Assembly: GCA_022575985.1 (NCBI GenBank)
Contig: JAKSXM010000231.1
Span: forward strand, 25,954,501-26,018,500
Source of the DNA: Anagrus nilaparvatae
Taxonomy: Eukaryota > Arthropoda > Insecta > Hymenoptera > Mymaridae
Length of the DNA: 64,000 bases
Direction of reading: 5' to 3'
Below the pieces are notes generated by a model. The model had not been told where the DNA came from, ran no database searches, and worked only from the letters and a program-made list of their open reading frames with translations. Shown here piece by piece: positions 37,790 to 49,504 of the stretch. Position 1 is the first letter of the stretch. Each line of letters opens with the position of its first letter. A program made the translations under genes and the position numbers.

Positions 37790-38231
37790 ATGTCATTGGC
37801 AAGTTCGAGACTCAAAATAACGATAAACTTTCTCGTGGTAATATTTGTGTATATCTATAATTATACACAAGGAAATGTTAAAAGCAGAGATGATAAAGGG
37901 ATTATACTTTTGAAAGTGCCTTGTCCTCCAGTAAAGCAAAATGCAGTTATAGAATTGATTTAGATTATAACGAAGCAGTAAGTATCTCTACGTAGTATAC
38001 CAACTTTCTTTACAAACATAGCTTCAAGTTATTTACAACTTAATCATTCGGACAATATTTTATAGTTTTAGTTTATCTTAAAACTTTGATACACTTCAAC
38101 GATTTTACACTTTAAACAAAACAAATTACATAATCCATAGCTTCCAAGTTAATTGTTATCTTTTACATACTTTTTTAATTATTTTATTTACGCTATCTTA
38201 TTATTGCCTATAGGTTACAATATTCCAGTAA
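37790..38231 (+). pseudogene. Short secreted-peptide gene with Cys-Pro-Pro motif; frame lost before the next cysteine
   Basis: ATG at 37790 opens a 57-codon frame to a TAG at 37961. It begins with a basic then hydrophobic stretch (ITINFLVVIFVYIY, residues about 10-23), a signal peptide probably cut near residue 28, followed by KVPCPPVKQ. A GTAAGT donor follows at 37978, but in a different frame. The frame that reaches the donor has a cysteine codon at 37942-37944, just after the A run 37938-37941, so a one-base indel in that run would explain the break. A T-rich acceptor (ATTGCCTATAG, ending 38213) could add five codons and a TAA at 38229-38231. Small secreted peptides with CPP-x-n-C are common in insects, some immune-related; function here is unknown. 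Confidence 0.4.
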
Positions 38232-38454
38232 GCATAAGACAAGAAATTTCAAAACCACGGTATATGAACTTATATATTTCGATGACCAGACAAGCGTATA
38301 ATTTACTTACATTCCAGTTTATTATAATAGTTGAATGTCGTGCTTTTGACTGAAATATGGAAAAGTTCTTAGGTATTTACTTATAATTCCAAAACTTAAT
38401 AAATTATATTATAATTATTGTGATCCACTGCAAAATCAAACGTATAACTATTAT

Positions 38455-38705
38455 TATAAGTCCTAAATCCGAAATTACAATAAATCCCTAAATATAAATT
38501 TTCCTAAGCCCATAAACCTAAAGTATACTAAGCTCTTGTTCTTGATCAGGGCCTGATCAGGCCCTGACTCCCACTTCAAATTATTTTAAGTCCCTAAATC
38601 AAAAATATTCTATTTCCATTTGACTTTCCTCCCTAAAAACGTCACTTTTTCACCCCCCACCCATTACTCAGTTAGATCTTTTCAAGTACCCCTCCCATTC
38701 AAGGC
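38455..38705 (+). mobile_element. C-run-rich dispersed repeat, copy at 38.5 kb
   Basis: AAATCCGAAATTACAATAAA, CCCTGACTCCCACTTCAAAT, AAGTCCCTAAATCAAAAATA, the two C runs and AAGTACCCCTCCCATTCAAG follow the order seen at 18190. The CATGGAACATGTT left end is missing. Confidence 0.55.
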
Positions 38706-40529
38706 GTCTGTGTCAAAAAAGTCAAAACTAACATTTCTATGAAAATGAATAAATTTAACTAAAATCTAGTGTAATCTTCTCAGGAAGACCTAAGGAAAAA
38801 AGTGCGGTAAAAAAAATTCCCGATTTTCAAATGGTGCAAAAAACACCTACAATTCCCTTCCCCCCTCCCTATTAATCCAAAAAATTAAAAATAACCTTTT
38901 TTCCAATTTTTAAGAGATATAGTAGGTATTTTGGGCCGCTAAATCCGAATCTAACGTCAAAAACCAAGTTATAGGGGTGTAAGACCCTTATTTTCACCCT
39001 TTCAACCCCTCAAATTTAATATTTTTCAAAATTCATACAAAATAAATTTCAGCAAAAAATTTTGTATTTGCTGAATTCATGTAATCTTGCATGTAATGAA
39101 TTTCATGTGTTGAAAATACTGTGTTCAACTTTATTTGCGCTTAATTTTTTGTGTTAATAAAACCTGTGCTTAAAAAAATGTTATCTAATTTTGGTGTGTC
39201 AATTTCATTGTGTTCAAAAAATTTTTGGCTAAAAAGGTTATCTTTAGACGCCGTGGCTTGATTTTCGTTTATGTAGATCCAGCCTGCTGAACATGAGAAA
39301 AAAAGTTTTGAATTGTTATCATTGGTATTTCTTGCGCTTGTTGCACAGTAAACAATTTTTTATTCATTTAAAGTTAATAAAATATTAAAATTTAATAAAA
39401 GACATATGTTTAAAATAAAATTAAATATCAAAGTTAATTAAATACAAAGTTAAAGTAAGTTATTAATTGGTAGAATGTCAATGTATAAATTGACTTTTCT
39501 GGCTTACAGATTACAACCTATCAATTTAGCGGTTTTGGCACAAGTTAATTTCTCCACCAAATAAGATTATATAGTTAAAAAGCTTAATATAGTGTCAAGA
39601 CAAGTATTAAACTATTATAAGATTTAAAATGACATTATACTTTTTACTTAATTTGTTAAATAAAACGTCTGTAAAGTTAAATTGGCTATAACTTAATGAT
39701 TCATATAGCTAATTAATTTAAATATAAAAATAACGTTTTTTTTTATTGCAATTCAATTTTACAAAAAATCTAATAAAATTTTATAAATAATGACATTTCA
39801 TTTTAACCTTCACCTATAAACATCAAATTGTATTTAATTCAATGTATATATTTAATATTAAGCAGAGAGCTTTTATTAAGAAATAACATCTGACCTTTAT
39901 TTTCATATTTTGTGTCATAAAATTTTTAGATTTTAAATTTAGACTAGAAGTGCATAATTTTCAAATAACAATGCACATTATATAAATAAAAGCATCCTTA
40001 AATCTTCATCCAGCGTTGTGTGAATCTGTATATTATATTTATCTGACGGTTCCCGGTTTAGATACCAACCAAATAATATAACATCTGACAACGTGCGTAT
40101 ACACACATATCCACCCACATTTATCTACATTTATAAATAAATGATTTCTCTTGTCGGATGTGTTAATTGCTGGCATGCTGTGAGATATTTTGGTATATAT
40201 GGTCTCCTTATAGAATATATATGTATGTATTAGAATTGTGGTTGGCTCAGCATGTCTCAGCGGGTTTTCTGTTACTATACCTGGCGATAAAGTTCAATAA
40301 TATATTATATAATATACAAACGATAATATTCGATGATTAAATTTGCAAGTGCCTTTGTATGAAGAGAATGTCTTTAATTCGCATAGATGAAAAAACTGAT
40401 AGATTTACTACAAAAAGATGTTCTTAAATTTATTTTTTACTAACTTCAGTATTTGATTAAAAAAAAAGAAATATGTAAAGAGAATTTTCAAAGCAACAAA
40501 TATTCACTATCGAACACGGTAGATGTTGG
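38706..40529. other. Intergenic DNA with a more complex patch at 40.0-40.3 kb
   Basis: Mostly AT-rich. From about 40000 to 40290 the sequence is less biased (TCTGACGGTTCCCGGTTTAG, GTCTCAGCGGGTTTTCTGTT) but shows no open frame or splice pair that I can defend. It may be regulatory or an old transposon. Confidence 0.3.
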
Positions 40530-40935
40530 GCCATTGAAAGCTCAAAGCCAGGCTCAAAGCCTCGTGAACTTCATAACGTCACTTGGCCTTAATGATTTTA
40601 CGGGAGGGCGTAGACCGGAACACTAATTCACAAAATAGCAAGGATGCAGTTATCCGAACTCTGGAAGGAAGGGTGATTTTGGGACCATACTTTGAAAGGA
40701 TACGATGTATGACTTCCTAAAGAAGGAAAAAACTCTGCATTGTGCTACTTTAGGGCACTAACCGAGAGCACCATCCGAAGGAGCTAAACACAACATTGGA
40801 ACTTCCAGGGCTCTTATTGAAAGGGACCAGCAGGATTGACCAACGGGGACTTTAATATATGGAGCGGTAGGGACTTTTAAATTAGATCGAGTGCTCCGGA
40901 GGCTCGCCGCCCCCAACCTTGGCAAAAAAAAAACA
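40530..40935 (+). mobile_element. GC-richer island ending in an A tract, possible LINE 3' end
   Basis: About 400 bases of balanced composition, bounded sharply by AT-rich DNA and ending GCTCCGGAGGCTCGCCGCCC then CCAACCTTGGC plus an A-rich tail. A 5'-truncated, A-tailed insertion is the usual form of a non-LTR retrotransposon copy. No frame stays open and I see no reverse-transcriptase motif, so the assignment rests on shape only. Confidence 0.35.
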
Positions 40936-41458
40936 AAAGAAAAGTATTCAACAACGCTTTCCCAAAATCAAGTCTATTTATTAAAAAAAAAAAGAAAAAT
41001 TATTCAAAAGTTTTATATTTTATAAAAAATCTGCATATAATATAAAGTTTTAATTTGAAATAAAATTTTCTTAAAAAAAAAAATTTCGAAAAAAAAATGA
41101 AAATTTTTTATTAATAAGGTACTTGTTCCAAGACATGAACGGTTAAGAATTTTCGTTTATTAAATGTTAAATATTTAATAACTAATCTTTTTAATGGTAA
41201 AAGATTTATTTTTAAAGGTTAGTTTGAACTTATACTAATACATTATAACAAAAATTTGGTCCCAATCAGCATTTTATTTTCTGAAATTAAGTGATATTAT
41301 GTTTTTTGCACCAGTACATGAATGACCGAATTTAAAATAGGAAAATCGTGTATAAAAAAGTGCTCTATAGTACCTGAACGACCAAAAATTTCAATTCTAA
41401 AGATAACCGATTAAATTTTTTTTTTTAAATTATGCAATGATTTTCTTTATGTATTGCT
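40936..41458. other. AT-rich intergenic DNA
   Basis: No feature supported. Confidence 0.4.
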
Positions 41459-41890
41459 TACTGTAAAAAGTAACTTTCTTATATTAACAAAAAAATTGGA
41501 ACATTTTCGAAAAATTAGTAAATTTTAGAAAAAATTTGTAAATATTTGAAAAAAATCGTATAATTACTAAATTTAGTATGTTAACCAAAAATTGGAGTAT
41601 TTTCGATTTTTTTTTTGTGAATTCGCAAGAAAAATTGATAATTTACAATTTTTTTTCGAAAATTTACAAAAAATAGTTGTAAATTTCTGAAAAAGTAGTT
41701 GTGAATTTACAATTTTTTTCGTAAAATCACAAAAAAAAATCGAGAATTCTCGAATTTTTCGATAATGTACTAAATTTAGTAAATTTACGATTTTTATCGA
41801 ATATTTACAAAATTTTTTGAAAATTTACTAATTTTTCGAAAACATTCTATTTTTTTTTATAATAATCTAAAAGAGTTACTTTTTAGAGTG
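41459..41890. mobile_element. CACTG-ended hairpin MITE, copy 6
   Basis: The left end is TACTGTAAAAAGTAACTTTC and the right end GAGTTACTTTTTAGAGTG, each with one change from the consensus. The interior palindrome is complete. Confidence 0.8.
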
Positions 41891-43616
41891 CATCAATATG
41901 ATTTATATTTATTTAAAACAGATTAAACGAGAAAGTTGTGGAACCACGACTTACGTGATTTTTAAGACCTTCTAGGACCTTCTTATTGCCCGTGATTTAT
42001 ATTCCGTGTTATGGCCAAAATCGAAATTTTTTTTTTAAAGTAAACGCAATAATATACAGCTGTTTACCCAATTTTTTAAATATCTTTTTGAAATAGTTTG
42101 TATAGCTAAAGCTGATTATCACCAAGAATTTTCGCTAAAATCTCTTTTATCTCGTTAACAGTGCAGCAAAATATTCAAATATTTTATAAAACCACAAATT
42201 TGAAGCATTCCTTCATATTATGGTAGTTAAAATATTCGGTATATTAATTTCATCTAAATAATTATGAAAAATACAATATCAATTATTTAGTCATTAATTT
42301 CGATGAATCTTCTTTGATGCTTAAAAGCACAAATGAAATTTTTCGAAAATAGAAATAGAATTTAAAGAATGTCTATTGCCGCATAAAACAAATACATATA
42401 CGACATTGGGATTATTTACTACGTACACATAATCGAATTGCAATTCGGTAAGCGTGCGAAGTAGTTGTTCAAAAACTCGACACGCTGTCTATAAAAGATT
42501 TTATTTTATTTTTCAAAGAGCCTAAATAAATTAAAAACATAAGTACCATTTGATTTATATAAAAATTTTACAAATCCGCTTATAAATAACAAACTTTATC
42601 CTTAATATTTAATTAATACAAAAAGTTAATTAAAAATGAATTGACATATTTTATAATTTAATATTTTTGACTCTTTGTTTTACAACTCTATTGAAAATTT
42701 TACCCAAAAATATATTTAAACTTGTAATTAAATTTATGATAATATCTTATAATCCCTGTAAATAAAACTTTATAATCTTTTCATATACAAAAACTCGTGT
42801 TAGCCAATGTTTCGGGCGATAAATTATAGTACTGATTATAATAAATAAGTTTTAACGAGATATAAATAGTTATTACTATTTTTTTTTTTATTAACTTTGA
42901 CAACATTTTATTTAGACTTATAATCACAGCTTGGCAGCTTAACAAAGATCGTCAATCGTTTTCACTCTGTGCTATTCAACTTTTAAAATATATGTCTTTT
43001 AGTACTATAAATTATTTTTAATAGATCAAAGAAAAAATATTTTTTAATTAAAAGAAAAAACAAAAAAAATTTAATTAAAAATATTATAAGCAATTTTTTT
43101 CTAATTTTAAGTTAAATATTAATTTACATAATTTTATGAAGAAATTTTATGCAAATCTAATGTAACTTTTTGTTTTTAGATGGATTTTCTTATGTTATGT
43201 CTTCTTAGTTTGTTGGATAAAACTGTTATGCTTTTAGACGATCATTTTTCATTGAAAAACCTAATGAAAGTGTGTATAAAATTATTTCTTATTATATTTA
43301 CTTTTAAAACTTGTTACTTTCTTTAGATTATAAATGACAGTTTCTGTATTCATGCTTTTGTTTAATCCAAGAGTTTAAATATCATTTTTCATAAGTTTAA
43401 CAATATAAGTTTATTATTGATGGAAGATGCAAAAATGTATTAATTCCTCATTAATTAACCTTTGTTTATTGTAAAAATCTTTGTTTTTAATTTTTTTTTT
43501 GCATTAAAATACGCTTTTTTGTGACCTCTATAATAGAAAATAAATTATTAATTAATAGGGTTTGATACCTGCTATTAAAAAGCAAATTTTCGATTTCGTG
43601 ACAAAAATGTTCTATG
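41891..43616. other. AT-rich intergenic DNA
   Basis: A possible exon follows a TGTTTTTAG acceptor at 43172-43180: ATG at 43182 opens about 48 codons rich in Leu, Met and Phe (MDFLMLCLLSLLDKT...). It could belong to a membrane protein gene but has no partner exon or known motif; not called. Also a 14-bp palindrome, CGAATTGCAATTCG, at 42434-42447. Confidence 0.25.
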
Positions 43617-43706
43617 CCCGACGAATTTTCAATACATCTCTTTAGATCTCCACAGATCTTTTTTGATCTCTAGAGATCAAAAGTGATGTATCGAAAATTC
43701 GTCGGG
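43617..43706. repeat. 90-bp hairpin with CCCGACGAATTTTC ends
   Basis: CCCGACGAATTTTCAATACATC at the left pairs with GATGTATCGAAAATTCGTCGGG at the right with one mismatch, a 22-bp stem. Inner arms with AGATCT / AGATCA words extend the foldback. A micro-MITE is most likely; a small-RNA precursor is an alternative. Confidence 0.7.
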
Positions 43707-46168
43707 TGACTGCGTAACAATACTTAGGAATTATTTTGGAAACTATCAAGCTAATGCATACAACTTCTCAAAATTAAAATCAGTTTTGTAGTATTTGGGA
43801 GTCTTAAACGTGCTTTCACTCAGAAAAAAAGCAATAGAAAAAATTCTGATTATTACGAAAGTCCCTGATGATTTGAGCAATTAATAATTAACTAAAATTT
43901 ATGTTGAAGGTGAAAATAACACAAAATTCACTCGATAAATTTTTCCAAGATTTCACAGCTTACTAACCTGAATACAAAATCATAAAAACATGAAAAGAAT
44001 AAAGGATTTAAGTAAAGACAATTATTTCAAGTATGAGCATTTACATAAAATAATGATATTTATCAGAATTTAAACTAGGGAAAATGAAATTATAAAAGGT
44101 TAAATAATCGAGGAAAAATAGGAAAGATAAAAACATGAAGCATAAAGAAAGAATAAGATCAATTTTAGTTTTTGGCAAAAAGTTTAACGTTGCAATTATT
44201 CTTCTAGTCTCGACATAAAAGCTTGACTCTTTAATTATCGTTCTATACATTCAAGTTAGAAATATAATATTATGATGGAAAACCGATGGCATAGTCTATT
44301 AATTATAATCAGAACATCGTCTTAAATCGTTTATGATAAAATATTCAAAATAAAAAAAAAACGAAGAAGAAAGTATAAAATAAATTTGGATTGATTTGCA
44401 TGATTTGTGCTTTACTTAAGTGGACGATTTAATGGTCTTTATAGATTATATAATACATTATGCAATTCTTCTCTTGAATGTATATTTTTTTTGTTTAAAT
44501 AACGATTAATGAGTAAAATTCATAAAAAAATTTACTTGTATAAATTTATTTAAATAAAAATATAATTAAAATATTTTATTAATAATTTATGAAATACTAT
44601 TTATGTTGTATGAATATTAAATATTAATTTATTGATTTATCATCCATATTTATACATGTAAAATATTAATTTTATTTTTATAAATACAATTTTAATTAAT
44701 TTTAACTTGAGCCCCGAATTTTTAACGAATTTTAGAACTCATATCAGCTGAAATAATAATTTATAGGTAATTATGCGACCTTTTTCTTTCCATACAAATA
44801 TGTTTAATCTTAGTATTTCAAAATTATTTTAAGTCGATTTTAATCCCTCCACTTTAAATCGGGCACACTTAAACCCTCTACCCTAGACATTTTTATCCAC
44901 CCTACCTGTCAACGAGTTCTATACTGTTAACAGTGATATTAAAAATAAATATTTCATCACAAACACTTTGTATTTTAGATACTTTAGAAATCTCTCTGTA
45001 ATCTACAAAGAAACTAATATTATATTCTCATTAAAATTTAAAAAGGTATGCAAAATTAGTCCTCTAATATTTAGGTAATGGAAAATTATGAATTATGTTA
45101 ATACTAAAAAAAATATTTCATTGAAAAGAAATTTTTATTAGCTCAAATAAGACGTCTCTTAAATACCTGAATTACAAATATTTTTATTTATATTAAAGCA
45201 ATTTAAGTAACTATGACGTTCACATTTCTTTTATTTCATAAAAACTACTTAAAAAATGATATTTCTTTAGATATTAAGTATAATTTGCTTTTAAAATTTT
45301 TTCTATTCCAAGGCATACTATTTAATATAAAGCATTTGCTTACTCAAAACCTTTTATATTATTATATTTTTATTTTCAAGTCTTTCAGAGACATTTACAA
45401 AAAATAATGAAAAATACGAATAAATACAATAAAAAATTTAAGAAATTTGAAACTTGAATAAACTTTGAAGATAGGTATTTTTAAGAATTTAGGTAAGTAA
45501 TATTAATCTTGAAATTCGTGTTTTCATATTACTACGGCCCATATGAACATCCTAAAAACATATTTTTTTTACCTAAAAATTTTTGTATACATTTTTTAAA
45601 TGTTTCTAAGCAAGAAAATAAAAAAAAACAGAAAAGGCATAAAAAAAATTTTCATTTAGAAAAGGGGGCCTTAACTTCAGGGGGGTTTTTAAATAAAATT
45701 TTTTATTTTTTTCATATTAAGCTTTTCGTTTTAGAATGTAAAAAAGAATCGATTCCAAGCGGTTTTTGTAAAAATTTTTTTCATTCCCAGGAAGGGGCTT
45801 ACCAACTCCAATGGGGCTTCGTTCAAAAATTTTAAATGCTATAACTTTTTGACTAAGGAGTACTGAAGCGAATTCCACAAAGATTTAGGTCACTTTTAGG
45901 TGTTGGTGGAAAATCGCAAATTACTTCATTATGATGTACTGATTTCATCTACTACAATATCAGAACTTTTCCAAGTAAGCACTATTTCATTATAAAAAAT
46001 TACTGAGATAGAGCGTGTCAACTGCTTCAAAGCCTATTTGTTTCTAATGTTTTTTTGTGCATAAGTAAAGGGGAAAAATATAAAACATATGCGTGAATTA
46101 GTATTTATATTACAATTTATATTGGAATTAGCGATATTATTTATGTTAGAATTATTATTACTCATGAG
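43707..46168. other. AT-rich intergenic DNA
   Basis: A degraded C-rich segment of the dispersed family sits near 44840-44930 (ATCCCTCCACTTTAAATCGG, CCCTCTACCCTAGACATTTT). A 108-codon open frame at 45509-45835 is Lys/Phe-rich, contains a repeated AG-GGG(C/G) block (45661 and 45790) and shows no domain; I judge it non-coding. Confidence 0.35.
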
Positions 46169-46556
46169 TTGGAGTGTGCGGTTACCCGACCCGAAGCTTC
46201 GGGTATACCCGAAAAGTTTCAGAAGTCTGAAGGTATAGTTTTTTCATCTGAAATTTCCCTGGCATTACAAATCCGTGAATATATTTCCGAGAATATTCCG
46301 TTCACGCTTAAAAAATAATGAAAATTTCTTATATTAACAAAAAAATTAGAACATTTTCGAAAAATTAGTAAATTTTCGAAAAAATTTGTAAATATTCGAA
46401 AAAAATCGTAAATTTACTAAATTTAGTATATTATCGAAAAATTCGAGAATTCTCGATTTTTTTTTGTGAATTCGCAAGAAAAATTGATAATTTACAATTT
46501 TTTTTCAAAAATTTACAAAAAATAGTTGTAAATTTCCGAAAAATAGTTGTGAATTT

Positions 46557-47390
46557 TAGAGTTCCGCGAGATTTCGATATTATATCGTTTTCGAGACGAT
46601 ATCGAGACGATATCGAAACGATATCGAGACGATATTTTTATTTTCAAACCGAGACGATATCGATATTAAAAAGACGATATCTCGAAAAATATCGGTAATA
46701 TCGATCTCGAAAAAAAAAATTAAAAAATACAAATAATTTTTCTAAATCGTAATTTTTAATTGCTTTGTAAAATAATTTTGCAATATCGATGCCTGCGTGT
46801 TTACCATATGATGGTATTAAATCTAAAGCAAGAGATTGTAAATCCCAATTTTCATCTATAAAATGAATAGTGATGCCGTAATAAGATCGACCATTTGCCG
46901 CTGTCCAACCATCTACCGCAAAAGAAAATTTAGATTTGTTCTTTTTTAGAATCTTTATTAAGTTATCTTGCATTTTTGCAAATTCAATTATTAATTTTTC
47001 TGATATCGACTTATTAATAGGCATTTTTACACCTGAATTCAATAAATTAAAAAATTTTCTTGTTAAGCCGTCATCGAAAAAGTTCAGAGGAAGATACGTT
47101 ATTTTTCTAGTATTTTCACTATCAGACATTATTACACAAGAATTTTGATAACCTAATTTTCATAAAGTTTTAATTTTAAAGGTTAATAAACAATCAAAAA
47201 AAAGAATGGCTGCAACTTCAAACTAAATAATTTTAAACTAATTTTCTTTTTTCGATATTTTCGATATTTTCGATATCGAGACGATACTAAACTGACGATA
47301 TTCGAGACGATATTGCCTAACGCGATATTCTCCGATACCGATATCGATATCATACAAAATATCGTATCGTCTCGATCTCGCGGAACACTA
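46557..47390 (-). mobile_element. 834-bp internally deleted hAT transposon with 8-bp TSD (inner layer)
   Basis: The ends TAGAGTTCCGCGAGAT and ATCTCGCGGAACACTA are inverse repeats. The octamer GTGAATTT flanks it exactly (46549-46556 and 47391-47398), and removing one octamer plus the element restores a continuous MITE. Just inside both ends are many GACGATATCGA-type words (46575-46640, 47263-47370), the kind of subterminal motif hAT transposases bind. It carries the transposase fragment listed next and no complete transposase. Confidence 0.9.
46644..47129 (-). pseudogene. hAT transposase fragment
   Basis: An open frame of 161 codons, ATG at 47129. Residues about 10-50 (FFDDGLTRKFFNLLNSGVKM, then INKSIS) and about 66-130 match the start of the hAT catalytic region: FSFAVDGWTAANGRSYYGIT holds the D-x-W-(T/S) motif with the first conserved Asp, then HFIDENWDLQSLALDLIPSY and H-x-G. 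From about residue 135 the frame runs into low-complexity sequence and the DDE remainder and C-terminal dimerisation domain are missing; so is an N-terminal BED finger. It cannot be an active transposase. The well-kept frame suggests a fairly recent internal deletion. Confidence 0.8.
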
Positions 47391-48166
47391 GTGAATTTAC
47401 AACTTTTTTCGTAAAATCACTAAAAAAAATCGAGAATTTTAGAATTTTTCGATAATATACTAAATTTAGTAAATTTACGATTTTTTTTGTAAATCTAAGA
47501 AAGTTACTTTTTACAGTGTATTGTTGTTAATATCATCGCCCATTATTTTTAAATATATATCGAATTATTATTTATACTCTTTTTAACATTTATACTTATG
47601 ATTATATTTATTATGCTTACAGTTTTAAATTTGTGATTTTCTTAAAAAATAGTATATCCCAATTTATATTTTTATAAAAAAAAAATAATTTGTATTTAAA
47701 AATTTTAAAGAAACTATTTTTCTAAGTACTTATACTTTAGTTACTTTATACAATAATTATACAAAAGTTATGTCAAATTTTTTAAAATGTTTTAAATAAT
47801 ATTAACTTAAAAGCCTCGCCTACGCTCGGTAATCTTTTGCACAATATGATATTGGTCCCTGACAGTCTTATTTTGAATTTTTTTTTCATTTTCTTGTTCA
47901 AACCTACGTGCAACACACCTAAAAAATTGTTTTAAGATTTTTTTAAAAAACTTGGATTTTATTCACTAGTTTTACCTCTTATTAATTCAAAATTAATTTA
48001 AGTTGTGAAAAATTGATTATTGATTAAACGGAAATTTCCCTGGATTCGTAATGCCAGGGAAATTTCAGATGAAAAAACTATACTTTCAGACCTCTGAAAC
48101 TTTTCGGGTATACCCGAAGACCGACCCGACCCGACCCGAAGCTCGGGTAACCACACACCCCTAGAC

Positions 48167-49500
48167 ATGAGTATAGCAAATTTTTATTTAAATTATGACT
48201 AATTAAATAGATAAATTATAGCCAAGTTTTAAAATTTGGTTGATCTGACTCATAATCTGATTCGTATAAAGTAAATACAAAACCAGTTTTTCTATGGTCT
48301 TACTCTATATAAATGTATAAAAACTTCAACAAGTTGTATAATAAAGATAGCAATATAGTTATATAAAAAATGAGAACTAAAGAAATGAAAATAAAAAAAG
48401 AAAAATTGAGGGACGTTTCTCTTAAAACAAAGCTTGGTTTTTCGTTATTATGTTTTATATTTGTATAATAACATAACTGCATTTTTCACGTTGGTGCCAA
48501 GCTTAAAATATTCATTTATGTTCAAGTTTTTTGTTTCAATTTACATTTTTATTCTATAAAAATCTTTTAACGATGTTAACTTTTTTAACACCTTAAATTT
48601 TTTAATATTATTTTTACTGTTTTATTATACAAAACAAAAAAATCTTTCTTTTTTTATGTACTATAAAACTTTATTGATTTTAAATAGGATTATTTATTAT
48701 TTAATTTTCTACCTTTTAATGTCACAAATTAAAATAAATAAAAAAGTGATGATTTTTCTTGAAATAAATTTCATTTTATAAAATTCTATTAAAGCATTTG
48801 TTAACAAAAAATTGTCTACTGTTAAAAAGCTTTGAAAAAAAGTACCAAAAAGTGATTTTAATTTACCAACTTTCTATCACTTGAATTTTCTATCTCAATA
48901 CATCAGCCCCTAAAGCAAGAAAACTAACTTTTTTTTATTTATATACTCTTAAACTTTCAGCGTCACAAGACATCTGTTATAAAGTTAAAAAGTAAAGAAA
49001 AAAAAAGGAAAAACCAACGTTTCGATAATTGTTCGTTGCCTATTCAGCTACAATATGGTCATCTTCTGTTAATAAAAAGTATTTGATCTTCTTTTCCTTT
49101 TTATATTTTTCGCTTCAAATAAGCTTCTATTCGTTTTCGTTTATATACATAAATAGGTTTAAGCAAAATACATTTTACAAGAAATATAAAAATTTCTTCG
49201 TATATTCTTTAACTCAAGTAAACTCAAAAGTAGATAAGATTTTGAAGTAGATAGAAGTTTTTAGCTAGAAAAGCAGTTTTAAAATCTTTTTATTAAAAGA
49301 CTAAAATAGTTCAAGAAAATATCAGTTTATAACAAACAACACAAAACTTGAGAAATATTACGAAACTATTCATTCATAACAAAAGGCAATCAGTGCGCAG
49401 TGGTTGATCTAAGACTAAAAGCACCCATAAATTACGGAATTTAGGTGATATTTCTCTGACTTAGATATCTTTCTATATTATAAAATTATAAACGCTGCTT
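48167..49500. other. AT-rich intergenic DNA
   Basis: No gene or structured repeat supported. Confidence 0.4.
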
Positions 49501-49504
49501 TTTT

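Larger units (their letters stand above)
46303..47518. mobile_element. CACTG-ended hairpin MITE, copy 7 (middle layer)
   Basis: The left end (CACGCTTAAAAAATAATG) is worn, but TTTCTTATATTAACAAAAAA onward follows the family, and the right end GTTACTTTTTACAGTG is perfect. The family sequence stops at 46556 and resumes at 47391, where the hAT fragment sits. Confidence 0.75.
46169..48158. mobile_element. Non-autonomous hAT element with CCGAC-rich ends (outer layer of a nest)
   Basis: The left end, TTGGAGTGTGCGGTTACCCG..., and the right end, ...CGGGTAACCACACACCCCTA, are inverse repeats that continue for about 110 bases (CGGGTATACCCGAAAAGTTT, TTTTTTCATCTGAAATTTCC). The flanks are CTCATGAG (46161-46168) and GACATGAG (48159-48166), a decayed 8-bp duplication. 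CCGAC copies at the ends could be transposase-binding repeats. Its interior is filled by a MITE that is itself interrupted. Confidence 0.7.

Noticed and set aside
42434..42447. Palindrome CGAATTGCAATTCG as an operator
   Set aside because: A single 14-bp dyad near no gene; chance or a transcription-factor site cannot be told apart.
45509..45835. 108-codon open frame, plus strand
   Set aside because: Lys/Phe-rich low-complexity translation of AT-rich DNA with a repeated G-run block; no domain, splice signal or start context.
46936..47148. 70-codon plus-strand ORF
   Set aside because: Shadow of the hAT transposase fragment on the minus strand.
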